Assembly (NCBI GenBank): GCA_016184115.1
Contig: JACPDH010000045.1
Coordinates: 1 to 64,000, forward strand
Direction of reading: 5' to 3'
Source: Acidobacteriota bacterium
Lineage (GTDB): Bacteria > Acidobacteriota > Thermoanaerobaculia > Gp7-AA8
DNA length: 64,000 bases
Numbering within the stretch: position 1 is the stretch's first letter; each line of letters begins with the position of its first letter. Positions 1 through 7,938 of the stretch are shown piece by piece. The notes beneath the pieces were generated by a model. It saw only the letters and a program-made list of their open reading frames with translations, had not been told where the DNA came from and did no database searches. Position numbers and translations under genes: made by a program.

Positions 1-1243
1 CTTCGAGTCGCTCGACGACGACGAGCGCCGCCTCCCACTGCGCAGCATCGACGAATGCGGTCAGGCGATCGACCAACACGTCTCGCGGTATCGCGGAGGT
101 CTCCATCGATGCGCGCAGCGTTCGCACTCCGTCGGCGACGAGGCCCGCGTTCATGAGCGCAATCGCCTCGCCGTAGCCGTTGTCGATCTCGTCGACGACG
201 ATCGACGGCGCCGCGCGGACCTGATGGCGCGGATCGCTCGTGCGCACTGTGATCGGGTACTCCCCAGGCGCAAGCGGCGCGTCGGTTCGCAACACGAGCT
301 CGTACGAGCCAGCCACGAACCCGTCAATGCGCGTCAGCTGCTGCTCGGGGAAGTCGGTGATCGCGGATGTGTGCAATCCTCCTGTAGCACGCGCGGTCAG
401 CGCGATGCCCGCGGTAAGCTGCCCGTCGCCAGTCCCGATCGTGACGACGGGAGTGCGATCGCGATAGAGGAGCCCGACGGCCTCACTGTACGCGCGCGGC
501 AGCACAACCTGTCCTCCTCCGCCCGTCCCCCAGATCATCTCCCCGAAGCCCCAGCCTGCGAGGAACATCAGCTTGTCACCCTCCATCTTCGACAGCGCGC
601 GGGCGACGAGCAGCAGCGCCTCTTCGCCTCGTGCCGCGCGCTTCGCCTCGAGCGGGTCGATCGATGCGAGGAGCGACGGGCCGCTCTTCGCCCTCGCCGG
701 TCGCGCCTTCGACGCGTCGAACGAATCCTTGATTACGCGGAGCACCTCCGCGCGGTCGGAGGTGTAGTCGCAGAGAATTTCGAGACGCGCGTCGAACGCG
801 ACGACAGCCACTCTGTCGTCCGGCCGGAGCATTCCGACGACTTTCTCGGCGAGGAAGGAGGTGAACATCATGTGTCCCTTGATCCTCGACGCGTTGCGAG
901 CGAAGTCGGTCTGCAGGAAGAAGACGACGAGGCGCCCCTCGATCGGGAGTTCTGGCTGGCCCGCTCCGGACGACAGCGTGGGCGGAGCGGCGCGTTGCGA
1001 CTCGAACGAAATCCAGTCGGCCGACTCGACGTGTGCGCGCGTATTGCCGATCGTCACTTCAAATTCGCCCGGCGGGATCTCCTTCACCGGCCGCCCTGCC
1101 TCGTCTGCGACGCGCGCTTCGATCACGTATCGCACGACGGTCATCGCTTCGCTGAGCTCCCGCTCGCTCACGGGCGGCTCGATCGGTTCCGCGAGCGCCG
1201 AGGCCGCGAACACGAGCGGAGAAAGTGAAAGCAGCCTACTCAT
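1..1243 (-). CDS. VWFA-related secreted protein (3' end outside window)
   Basis: The gene starts at the ATG at 1243, inside an ATGA overlap with the stop of the upstream gene, and runs off the left edge after about 413 codons. The N-terminus MSRLLSLSPLVFAASALA is a signal peptide, so the product should be exported. From about residue 103 (GRLVVFFLQTDF, then RPDDRVAVVAFD) it resembles the VWFA-related domain frequent in Acidobacteriota. The usual DxSxS metal site is replaced by LQTDF, so metal-dependent adhesion is doubtful. It is co-transcribed with a second VWFA-related gene, which suggests the two act together in the periplasm or outside the cell. The ligand is unknown. Confidence 0.8.
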   Translation of the reverse strand, partial: MSRLLSLSPLVFAASALAEPIEPPVSERELSEAMTVVRYVIEARVADEAGRPVKEIPPGEFEVTIGNTRAHVESADWISFESQRAAPPTLSSGAGQPELPIEGRLVVFFLQTDFARNASRIKGHMMFTSFLAEKVVGMLRPDDRVAVVAFDARLEILCDYTSDRAEVLRVIKDSFDASKARPARAKSGPSLLASIDPLEAKRAARGEEALLLVARALSKMEGDKLMFLAGWGFGEMIWGTGGGGQVVLPRAYSEAVGLLYRDRTPVVTIGTGDGQLTAGIALTARATGGLHTSAITDFPEQQLTRIDGFVAGSYELVLRTDAPLAPGEYPITVRTSDPRHQVRAAPSIVVDEIDNGYGEAIALMNAGLVADGVRTLRASMETSAIPRDVLVDRLTAFVDAAQWEAALVVVERLE

Positions 1244-3444
1244 TTCGCCCCTTCGTTCACAGTACCTCCGCCCTCGATGAAAATGCCTTCCGGCGCGCGC
1301 AGACGCCCTCCCTTCATCAGGGAGATGTCGAGCTCGCGCCAACCGGCTTTACCTTCGCCCGTCCGGTAGATCACGAGAGACTGATTCCTCAGATCGTCCG
1401 CGATCTTCTCCCAGATCGATCCGGCACGCTTCACCGACTCGAGATCGAACGCCATGCCTCCGGAGCTTCGTGCGAGACGCGCTAGCTCTCTCTGCGCCTT
1501 TGCCTCGACCGGGATCTCGGGCATGACTCCACGGCCCGGCGGAGCCTGAAACACCGGATTGAGCGTGACCACATAGACCGGCACCGCGTTCCTCTTCGCG
1601 ACCTCGAGCACATCGCTCATCGCGAAATCGCTCGCGTTGTCGACTCCGTCCGAGAGAACGACGATCGCGCGGCGCGAGCCTCCCGCCTGAAGCTGCAGGA
1701 TCGCGGTGATCATCGCATCATGGAGCGCCGTGGCGCCGCGAACCCGTAGATTCTGGATCGCATGCTCGATCGCTGCACGGTCGCTCGTCGGCCAGAGCGC
1801 AACACGCGCGTTCGTGTCGAACGCGACCACGGTGACCCTTGCTCTCTGCTCGAGGCTCTTTCCTACGAACTGGATCGCCGCTTCCTCGAGATCGAGCACG
1901 TGCTCACGCATGCTCGTCGACATATCGAGCAGCAGCGCGACGTCGAGCGGCGCGTCGGATGCAGCGATCACGCGGTCGACGGGGCGCGCAACGCCAGCCT
2001 CCATAACCACCACGTCGCCGGTCGCCAACTTTCGATTCGTGGCGTACACCGGCACTTCGACGAGGTGAACCCCGGCGCCGAGAAGCATGTCGCCCGTATT
2101 GAAAATCCGAACGTCCTCGCGCTCCTGGCCGTCGTCGAGACGGACGACGACTCGGAGCACGCCTAACGATCCACCATCTACCTCCAGGTTCGACTTCCAC
2201 GGAGGCGCCTCGAGCCTCGCAACGACAGATCCATTCCATTCGACGATCACGCTCTCGACGCTTCGCCCACGTGGGGTCCTGACGGAAAGGTCGACGGCGG
2301 CGGCGCCCGAGAGTGTCTCGCCCGCCGGCTCGACGATTTGGATCGCGAAGATGCCAGTCCGATCGTTCACGACGACACTGGCAGCACGAATCGCGCTCCC
2401 GTTCTTGTCGATGGCCGACAATTCGAGGAGACGACGCGTCGGGATCCGGTCGAACTTCACCGCCGCAGCGAACGGCGATTGCTTCGCCGTGGCGACGAGG
2501 CGTCCGTCGACCTTGTACTCGACGCGGCTCGCGCGCGGCTCGTTCCACTTCGGCTGGACGGTTCGGAGTCCTGCGACGATCGACCCTGCAGGGCCGAGCC
2601 CGATGACGGGAGACGCTGCCTCGGCACTTCTCGCCAGCGCCGCCGCCACGGCGTCGTGCTCCGGACCCGCATCGGGCGCAACCTCGAGCGCCGCACGGAA
2701 GGCCCCAATTGCCTCGTCGTTCTCCAGAGCGGCGAGCCTTCGCTCTCCGATCGACATCCAGGCTTCGAACCGGACTCTGTTCGTGGCTCCTTTTTGCGCA
2801 AGCGCCTCGAGCTCGCGCTCGTCGAGGTCCGATGAATTCGTGCGCGCATCGAATCGCCCGAGCCAGATCGTCGCGAGCTCCCGCGTCTCCACGTCATCCG
2901 AGGCGCGTAGCCCGAGGAGGCGGCCGCGCCCGAGCGTCTCATCGCCGAGAGCCAGCGTCGCGAGGCACTCTTCGCGCGCGGCGCGAGTCGCCTCGCCAGA
3001 GCTCCGCGCCCGATACGCGCCGACGATGTTGGGCGCCGCACCATCAACGAGCGTGAGCATGTGGCGGAACATCGACTGGTCGGGGGGAAGCGCCCAACGA
3101 ACGACCGGCGTGCCGCCTGGGTCGAGCACCGAAACGCTGGCGACCGGCTCCGTGGTGTCGACTTTCAGATAGACCACACGCTCGAGGCGTCGTCGGACCG
3201 CCGGGTGCTTCACGGCCTCCTCGAGCTCCCGGCAGGGATCGGGCCCCTTCTTCGGCTTTCGACAGACTGCCGGGCGCGCATAGAGAACGATCGGCTTCTC
3301 TTCGCGCGTGGCTCGTTCGATCGCCGCGGCAAGCGCCGTGTCGCGCGGCGCGGGCTCGGGGAGTGAGGCCGCCGCGCCCGGCAGAATGCCGAGGATCACG
3401 ACAAACGCTGTCGCGACTCCGCGCCTCACGGCTGCTTCAACCAT
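1240..3444 (-). CDS. VWFA-related secreted protein with N-terminal thioredoxin-like region
   Basis: This 734-residue protein begins with a hydrophobic signal segment (residues about 10-27). Residues about 40-110 resemble a thioredoxin-like fold (EEKPIVLYARPAVC, later VVYLKVDTTEP) but lack a CxxC; two cysteines are about ten residues apart. A middle region resembles helical TPR-like repeats (about 200-270) and Ig-like beta domains. The C-terminal VWA domain has an intact metal site DMSTS at 507-511, a TALHD segment near 573 and LSDGVDN near 597. Its stop overlaps the start of the downstream VWFA-related gene by four bases, so they form an operon. The binding partner is unknown. Confidence 0.85.
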   Translation of the reverse strand: MVEAAVRRGVATAFVVILGILPGAAASLPEPAPRDTALAAAIERATREEKPIVLYARPAVCRKPKKGPDPCRELEEAVKHPAVRRRLERVVYLKVDTTEPVASVSVLDPGGTPVVRWALPPDQSMFRHMLTLVDGAAPNIVGAYRARSSGEATRAAREECLATLALGDETLGRGRLLGLRASDDVETRELATIWLGRFDARTNSSDLDERELEALAQKGATNRVRFEAWMSIGERRLAALENDEAIGAFRAALEVAPDAGPEHDAVAAALARSAEAASPVIGLGPAGSIVAGLRTVQPKWNEPRASRVEYKVDGRLVATAKQSPFAAAVKFDRIPTRRLLELSAIDKNGSAIRAASVVVNDRTGIFAIQIVEPAGETLSGAAAVDLSVRTPRGRSVESVIVEWNGSVVARLEAPPWKSNLEVDGGSLGVLRVVVRLDDGQEREDVRIFNTGDMLLGAGVHLVEVPVYATNRKLATGDVVVMEAGVARPVDRVIAASDAPLDVALLLDMSTSMREHVLDLEEAAIQFVGKSLEQRARVTVVAFDTNARVALWPTSDRAAIEHAIQNLRVRGATALHDAMITAILQLQAGGSRRAIVVLSDGVDNASDFAMSDVLEVAKRNAVPVYVVTLNPVFQAPPGRGVMPEIPVEAKAQRELARLARSSGGMAFDLESVKRAGSIWEKIADDLRNQSLVIYRTGEGKAGWRELDISLMKGGRLRAPEGIFIEGGGTVNEGAK

Positions 3445-3513
3445 TGAAATGGAAGAACTATTCAGCCTTACAACAGAAATCGGACCGACGCGATCCGCGC
3501 CCGCATACGGCGC

Positions 3514-4146
3514 TTACGGCTCAACTGCCAGCGCGACGACGACGTCGTCGGTGAGGCGCGCGGTCTCCACGCGCGAATTTCGCGGGCCGCGCAGTACCAG
3601 CCCTGATGGAGTCTCGCGCTCGAGCGTGAGAGGAATGCGCAGCAGAGTCGGGTGTTCGCCCGACTGCTTGAACGCCGCCTCCTTCGCGCACCACCAGTGA
3701 AGCAGCGCATTGTCGAGAGTAGACGCTGTCGCGCTCGCAAGCTGCTCGCTCGAAAGGAAGAACTTCGTGGCGCGCCGGTCGATGGTTCGCTCGTGTTCGA
3801 GGTCGATCCCGACCGGTCGCTCACTGAGTGCCGCCGCGCCGATTCCCGCGGTGTGTGAGAACGAGACATGGAGCGCGTTCTCGACGTCGTCGATCATCAC
3901 GACCGGCCTCGCGTCCGACTTCGTGAAGCGGATGCGCGAGGCGCGGTCGACGAGGCCGCAATCGATCGCCAACGACTTCGCCGCGATCCGGCTCGCCGCG
4001 CGCTCATGCCGTCGCTCGACAGCGCGCAGCGCCATGATCTCGCCAAGCTCGCCGGCGTCGAGAAACTCCGCAACCTCCCGCTCGCCGGCCCCCGCGACGA
4101 TCCGCACGATCGCCGGCCAGGACGGCGGTACCTCGACGAATCTCAC
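3514..4146 (-). CDS. 4'-phosphopantetheinyl transferase family protein
   Basis: The product should transfer phosphopantetheine from CoA to a carrier-protein serine, activating acyl or peptidyl carrier proteins in the cytosol. The family signatures are visible: GIDLEHE, which supplies metal-binding acidic residues, and WWCAKEAAFK with the catalytic Lys/Glu. I place the start at the GTG at 4146, because the longer open frame to 4332 runs inside the upstream regulator and is Arg/Ser-rich shadow sequence. That gives 210 residues, close to Sfp-type enzymes. No polyketide or peptide synthetase lies nearby, so the carrier protein is unknown; it could serve fatty acid synthesis. Confidence 0.85.
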   Translation of the reverse strand: MRFVEVPPSWPAIVRIVAGAGEREVAEFLDAGELGEIMALRAVERRHERAASRIAAKSLAIDCGLVDRASRIRFTKSDARPVVMIDDVENALHVSFSHTAGIGAAALSERPVGIDLEHERTIDRRATKFFLSSEQLASATASTLDNALLHWWCAKEAAFKQSGEHPTLLRIPLTLERETPSGLVLRGPRNSRVETARLTDDVVVALAVEP

Positions 4147-4168
4147 GACGCGATCGTAGCAGCCCGGC

Positions 4169-4396
4169 TCACGCGTTCGCGACGCGCGTTTCCTCGTCGG
4201 CTTCGAATCCTGGATCGAAGATCGTCTCGATCGCGAGCCCGAATACCCTCGCCAGCGCGAACGCGAGCGGAAGGCTTGGGTCGTACTTCCCCGTCTCGAT
4301 CGCGTTGATCGTCTGGCGCGAGACGTCAACACGATCCGCCAGATCGGCCTGCGACCAATCGCGCTCGGCGCGCAAGACGCGAAGGCGGTTCTTCAT
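4169..4396 (-). CDS. XRE-family helix-turn-helix regulator (short)
   Basis: This 75-residue protein is almost only a helix-turn-helix: LRAERDWSQADLADRVDVSR followed by QTINAIETGKYDPS is a textbook Cro/CI-type DNA-binding unit. Short regulators of this form are commonly paired with a small integral membrane protein, and here the start overlaps the stop of such a gene (4393) by four bases. It probably represses its own operon through the repeated sequence upstream of 4864. The signal and other targets cannot be told from the sequence. Confidence 0.9.
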   Translation of the reverse strand: MKNRLRVLRAERDWSQADLADRVDVSRQTINAIETGKYDPSLPLAFALARVFGLAIETIFDPGFEADEETRVANA

Positions 4397-4854
4397 TCGC
4401 CCGACTCCCCGCGGTAGCGCCGCAGTCCGATGTACTGGCCGGCGGCCCAGAAGAGCACCATCACCAGCACGGGATCGACCACGTCGAGCTTGGGCGCCCC
4501 AAGCCGCTCACATAGACGCCAGAAGAGCATGAAGACGATCGACGCGCCGAAGCCGAGCCCCAGCGCTTCGACGTGAATCTTCCGCAGCAGCTCGTCGGCC
4601 GCTCGAAGGAACTTTACGTAGAGCGCCATCGCGACGACTCCAAGCAGAAGCGTCGCCGTGGCAAGCGCCCAGCCGGTCAGCCCTTTCGCGCCAAACCGGA
4701 CGATCGCGAGGGTCGACGCGACGAACATCATTGCCCACGCCAGCGTCACCACGTTGAATCGTCGCAGGTTCTCCGCGTCACGACGCGTGAGCACGCCGCT
4801 GCAGGCCCAACCCAGGCCTCGGAAGGAAGTATCGGATCGCTGTTCGGTCATCAT
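4393..4854 (-). CDS. Small integral membrane protein paired with XRE regulator
   Basis: The protein has four hydrophobic segments (for example LAWAMMFVASTLAIV, WALATATLLLGVVAM, FGASIVFMLFW, LVMVLFWAAG), so it is an inner-membrane protein of about 153 residues. I use the ATG at 4854, preceded by AGGA at good spacing; the ATG at 4851 is an alternative and the in-frame ATG at 4869 has no clear ribosome site. It is the first gene of the operon with the XRE regulator. Such pairs are common, but the membrane partner's job is not known, and I do not assign one. Confidence 0.8.
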   Translation of the reverse strand: MMTEQRSDTSFRGLGWACSGVLTRRDAENLRRFNVVTLAWAMMFVASTLAIVRFGAKGLTGWALATATLLLGVVAMALYVKFLRAADELLRKIHVEALGLGFGASIVFMLFWRLCERLGAPKLDVVDPVLVMVLFWAAGQYIGLRRYRGESGE

Positions 4855-4863
4855 GGCCCATCC

Positions 4864-4910
4864 TGTCAACTATGTTGGTCATTATGTCAACTATACTTTA
4901 CACACAATAG
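4864..4910 (-). promoter_or_regulatory. Promoter with twin TGTCAACTAT operator-like repeats
   Basis: The 10-base sequence TGTCAACTAT occurs at 4864-4873 and again at 4885-4894, exactly 21 bases (two helical turns) apart. On the minus strand a CATAAT -10-like hexamer (4886-4881) overlaps the upstream copy, with TTGTGT about 15 bases further up as a weak -35. One copy would lie at the start site and one over the -10, which fits autorepression by the XRE protein encoded downstream. The binding is inferred, not shown. Confidence 0.45.
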
Positions 4911-5043
4911 GTCTCAGCTTGCGAATTGTCAAGCCACCTTTACACCCACAGGGGAAAGAACGGCGCTTCGGGCAGAGCGTCGCTTCGATCGACGGCTCGC
5001 GGAATAGGCCTGATAGGACTCACGTTACGCACGCTGCTTCGAA

Positions 5044-5073
5044 TTGACGCCTCGTCGGAGTGTGTGCTACAAC
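5044..5073 (+). promoter_or_regulatory. Sigma-70-type promoter of rplU
   Basis: TTGACG at 5044-5049 and TACAAC at 5068-5073 are separated by 18 bases. Transcription from near 5080 would leave a leader of about 20 bases before the rplU GTG, with its GGAGG ribosome site inside it. Confidence 0.5.
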
Positions 5074-5101
5074 CCGAGGCTCGATTCTTCTGGAGGATGT
5101 C

Positions 5102-5419
5102 GTGTACGCAGTGATCAAGAGTGGTGGAAAGCAGTATCGGGTCGCCGAGGGCGACACGGTTCGGGTGGAGCGCGACGTGCTCGGCACCCTCGACGGCGAC
5201 AAGGTCAAGTTCAGCGAGGTACTCCTCGTCGGAGGCGACGCGCCGAAGGTTGGTGCCCCGCTGGTTGCGGGCGCCTCAGTTTCGGGTAAGGTGCTTCGCG
5301 AGATGCGCGGCGAGAAGATCATCGTCTTCCGCAAGAAGCGTCGCCAGCATCACATCAAGAGCAAGCAGGGTCATCGTCAGGATCTCGTCGAAGTGCGCAT
5401 CGAGCGCATCCAGGCGTAG
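5102..5419 (+). CDS. rplU: Ribosomal protein bL21
   Basis: The sequence VYAVIKSGGKQYRV and the C-terminal RQHHIKSKQGHRQ region are typical of bL21, a large-subunit protein binding 23S rRNA. The start is the GTG at 5102, five bases after GGAGG (5092-5096); an upstream in-frame ATG at 5060 lies within the promoter and is rejected. The resulting 105 residues match the usual family length. It heads the classic rplU-rpmA-obgE order. Confidence 0.97.
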   Translation: MYAVIKSGGKQYRVAEGDTVRVERDVLGTLDGDKVKFSEVLLVGGDAPKVGAPLVAGASVSGKVLREMRGEKIIVFRKKRRQHHIKSKQGHRQDLVEVRIERIQA

Positions 5420-5445
5420 GCCAGGCGGAGGAAAGGTAGCAAGCC

Positions 5446-5772
5446 ATGGCTCATAAAAAAGGACAGGGTTCCTCTCGCAACGGCCGCGACTCGCAGCCGA
5501 AGATGCTCGGCGTGAAGCGCTTCGCCGGCCAGGTCGTCACCGGTGGATCGATTCTCGTTCGTCAGCGCGGAACGAAGTTCCAGCCGGGAGAGAACGTCGG
5601 CATCGGCCGCGACCACACGCTGTTCGCGAAGATCGCGGGCGTGGTCAGCTTCACCGACAAGGGACCGCGCGGTCGCTTCATTAGCGTCACCCCGGTCGCC
5701 GAGTACACGACCTCGAGTACATTCAGAGGACTGGAGTCGCGCATAGCCGCGGTTCCAGTCCTTTTTGTTTGA
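5446..5772 (+). CDS. rpmA: Ribosomal protein bL27 with a terminator-encoded C-terminal tail
   Basis: The protein begins [16 protein letters not shown] and contains [12 protein letters not shown], both diagnostic of bL27, which sits near the peptidyl-transferase centre. Similarity ends near residue 85 ([11 protein letters not shown]). The frame then stays open for about 22 more codons, giving 108 residues against the usual 85 or so. Those codons coincide with a strong hairpin and T-tract (5727-5770), and the stop TGA lies just after the T-tract. Whether the tail is made depends on where transcripts end. A good ribosome site (GGAGGAAAGG) precedes the ATG. Confidence 0.96.
   Translation: MAHKKGQGSSRNGRDSQPKMLGVKRFAGQVVTGGSILVRQRGTKFQPGENVGIGRDHTLFAKIAGVVSFTDKGPRGRFISVTPVAEYTTSSTFRGLESRIAAVPVLFV
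5727..5770 (+). terminator. Intrinsic terminator overlapping the end of rpmA
   Basis: AGGACTGGA (5727-5735) pairs with TCCAGTCCT (5754-5762), and an inner CGCG/CGCG stem closes a CATAGC loop. The T-tract CTTTTTGTTT follows at 5761-5770. The whole structure lies within the rpmA reading frame and just upstream of obgE, so it should limit read-through from the ribosomal genes into obgE. Confidence 0.8.
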
Positions 5773-5775
5773 GCT

Positions 5776-6798
5776 ATGTTTAAAGACGAAGCCACGATTC
5801 GTGTAAAGGCCGGTGACGGCGGACGCGGCTGCATCTCGTTCCGCCGCGAGAAGTTCGTCGCGAAAGGCGGGCCGAACGGCGGCGACGGCGGTGCCGGCGG
5901 CGACGTCTGGGTCGTCGCGTCGAACAGCCTCAACACCCTCTACCACCTTCACTTCAATCGCGAGTGGAAAGCCGAGCGGGGCGAGCACGGCATGGGCTCG
6001 AACTGCAGTGGACGCGCCGGCGCCGACGAGACGATCGGACTTCCGGTCGGCTCGGTCGTTCGCGACGCCGATACGCGCATGGTCCTCGCCGACCTCACCG
6101 AAGAGGGACAGCGGGTCATGGTCGCGAAGGGAGGCCGCGGAGGTCAGGGCAACCAGCACTTCGCGAGCGCCACGCGCCAGAGCCCTCGCTTCGCGCAGCC
6201 CGGTGAAGAGGGAGAAGAAAAGAGTCTCTTCATCGAGCTGAAGCTGATCGCTGACGTCGGAATCGTCGGTTTCCCGAACGCCGGCAAGTCGACGCTCATC
6301 TCAGTCATCAGCGCGGCGAAACCGAAAATCGCCGACTACCCATTCACCACGCTCATCCCAAACCTCGGTGTCGTCTCCGCCGGCAATGACACATTCGTCG
6401 TCGCGGACATCCCCGGCCTCATCGAAGGGGCTCACGAAGGGCATGGCCTCGGTGATCGCTTTCTCAAGCATGTGGAGCGCTGCGCGCTGCTCGTTCACCT
6501 CGTCGATCTCTCGCAGTCGGAAGAGCCGCGGATCGAAGCCGAGATCATCGAGCGCGAGCTCGCGCGCTACTCCGAGCTACTCGGCTCGAAGAAGCGCATC
6601 GTCTGCGGCAGCAAGCTCGACAGCGCGACCGACGGAGCGTCCACAAACCTCCGCGGCTACGCAACGGAGCGGGGGTATCCTTACGTCGAGATCTCCGCGG
6701 TGGTTGGCACCGGCATCGAGGCGCTGAAGTTCAGCCTCGCCGAGCTGGTTCGCGGGATCCGACGCGAGGAAGCCGAGAGCGCTGATGCCGCCGTCTGA
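5776..6798 (+). CDS. obgE: GTPase Obg/CgtA
   Basis: This 340-residue protein has the Gly-rich Obg fold at the N-terminus (GGDGGAGGDVWV, residues about 35-50) followed by the G domain: P-loop GFPNAGKSTL, switch DIPGLIEGAHEG and G4-like CGSKLD. Obg binds the 50S subunit and couples ribosome assembly to nucleotide state. The start lies three bases after the rpmA stop and has no clear Shine-Dalgarno sequence, so translation may depend on read-through of the upstream terminator or on coupling. It overlaps nadD by 14 bases. Confidence 0.97.
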   Translation: MFKDEATIRVKAGDGGRGCISFRREKFVAKGGPNGGDGGAGGDVWVVASNSLNTLYHLHFNREWKAERGEHGMGSNCSGRAGADETIGLPVGSVVRDADTRMVLADLTEEGQRVMVAKGGRGGQGNQHFASATRQSPRFAQPGEEGEEKSLFIELKLIADVGIVGFPNAGKSTLISVISAAKPKIADYPFTTLIPNLGVVSAGNDTFVVADIPGLIEGAHEGHGLGDRFLKHVERCALLVHLVDLSQSEEPRIEAEIIERELARYSELLGSKKRIVCGSKLDSATDGASTNLRGYATERGYPYVEISAVVGTGIEALKFSLAELVRGIRREEAESADAAV

Positions 6799-7420
6799 AC
6801 GAGTCGCGATCTACGGAGGCACGTTCGATCCGATCCATCGGGGCCATGTGGAGGCGCTCGACGCCGTGTTCGACAGGATGGAGTGGTCGCGCGTCGTGCT
6901 GATGCCAGCATCGACGCAGCCATTCAAGCTCGGCGCCCGGACCTCCTCTCCGTTCGATCGGCACGCGATGGCCGTCCTCGCCACACATGACGACCCACGC
7001 TTCGAAGTTTCGAAGCTCGAGCTCGAGCGCAGCGGCGTCTCGTACACGGTCGACACGCTCGAGAGCCTTCGCGCCTCACGCCCTGACTCGGCGCTCGACT
7101 GGGTCGTCGGCGACGACAACCTGGCGCTTCTTCCGCAATGGAAGTCGCTCGACCGAATTCTCGAGCTCGCGAACTTCGTGGTCCTCGCGCGTGAAGGCTT
7201 GCGCGTGCTGCCCCCGGAGCTCGAGGCGCGCGCCTCGACACCTGAAGGTCGCGGCCTGGCCGGATCGATCGTCTTCGCCGAGAATCCGCGAATCGAGGTT
7301 TCGGCGACCGACATCCGCCGCCGCGTCGCGACCGGGGAGCATTTCGAGGACTTTGTCGACCGGCGTGTCGCGGAGTACATTTCACGAAATCGGCTGTACG
7401 TCACGGAGGACGAAAGTTGA
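6785..7420 (+). CDS. nadD: Nicotinate-nucleotide adenylyltransferase
   Basis: The nucleotidyltransferase signature YGGTFDPIHRGHVEAL lies at residues 9-24, and VSATDIRRRV near residue 175 is the conserved (S/T)xTxIR segment. The enzyme makes nicotinate adenine dinucleotide from NaMN and ATP in NAD synthesis. The length of 211 residues is normal. It overlaps obgE by 14 bases and rsfS by four, so the three are probably translated together. Confidence 0.95.
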   Translation: MPPSERVAIYGGTFDPIHRGHVEALDAVFDRMEWSRVVLMPASTQPFKLGARTSSPFDRHAMAVLATHDDPRFEVSKLELERSGVSYTVDTLESLRASRPDSALDWVVGDDNLALLPQWKSLDRILELANFVVLAREGLRVLPPELEARASTPEGRGLAGSIVFAENPRIEVSATDIRRRVATGEHFEDFVDRRVAEYISRNRLYVTEDES

Positions 7421-7938
7421 CCGATCGCATCGAGACGCGAGTCCGGGAGGCGATCGAGGCGGCGCACGACAAGAAGGCGATCGACCTCGAAGTGCTTCAC
7501 GTCGCGGAGCTCACCTCGCTCGCCGACTATTTCATGATCTGCTCGGGCAGCACCGAGCGCCAGACCGGCGCGATCGCCGACTCCATTGAGGAGCGACTGC
7601 GCGAGAAGCTCGACACGCGCCCTCGTATGGTGGAAGGAGTTTCGCCTGGCCGCTGGATCCTGATGGATTACGGCGACTTCATCGTGCACATCTTCACCGA
7701 GGAGACGCGCCGCTTCTATGCGCTCGACCGGCTGTGGGGCGACGCGCGCGATGTGGCAAAGCTGATCGCCGCCGGCGAGAAACCGAAGCAAAAGCCCGCG
7801 AAGGAAGAACCGCTGCCCGAGGAGCCGCGGAAACCCGCGAGAGCGTCCGCGACCGGCAAACCGCCGAAGAAGAAGCCTGCCAAAGCAGCCGATTCCCGCG
7901 GGGTCAAGAAGCAGACGAGGAATGCCCGCAAGAAGTAG
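7417..7938 (+). CDS. rsfS: Ribosomal silencing factor RsfS with basic C-terminal extension
   Basis: The core (residues about 1-110) matches RsfS/Iojap: DIEVLHV-type start, LADYFMICSGSTERQ, and FIVHIFTEETRRFYALDRLWGD-like end. RsfS binds bL14 on the 50S subunit and blocks subunit joining in starvation. The start is the TTG at 7417 behind GGAGG (7405-7409). Residues about 125-173 form a Lys/Pro/Ala-rich tail not found in short family members, which may bind RNA. The gene follows nadD, its usual partner. Confidence 0.95.
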   Translation: MTDRIETRVREAIEAAHDKKAIDLEVLHVAELTSLADYFMICSGSTERQTGAIADSIEERLREKLDTRPRMVEGVSPGRWILMDYGDFIVHIFTEETRRFYALDRLWGDARDVAKLIAAGEKPKQKPAKEEPLPEEPRKPARASATGKPPKKKPAKAADSRGVKKQTRNARKK

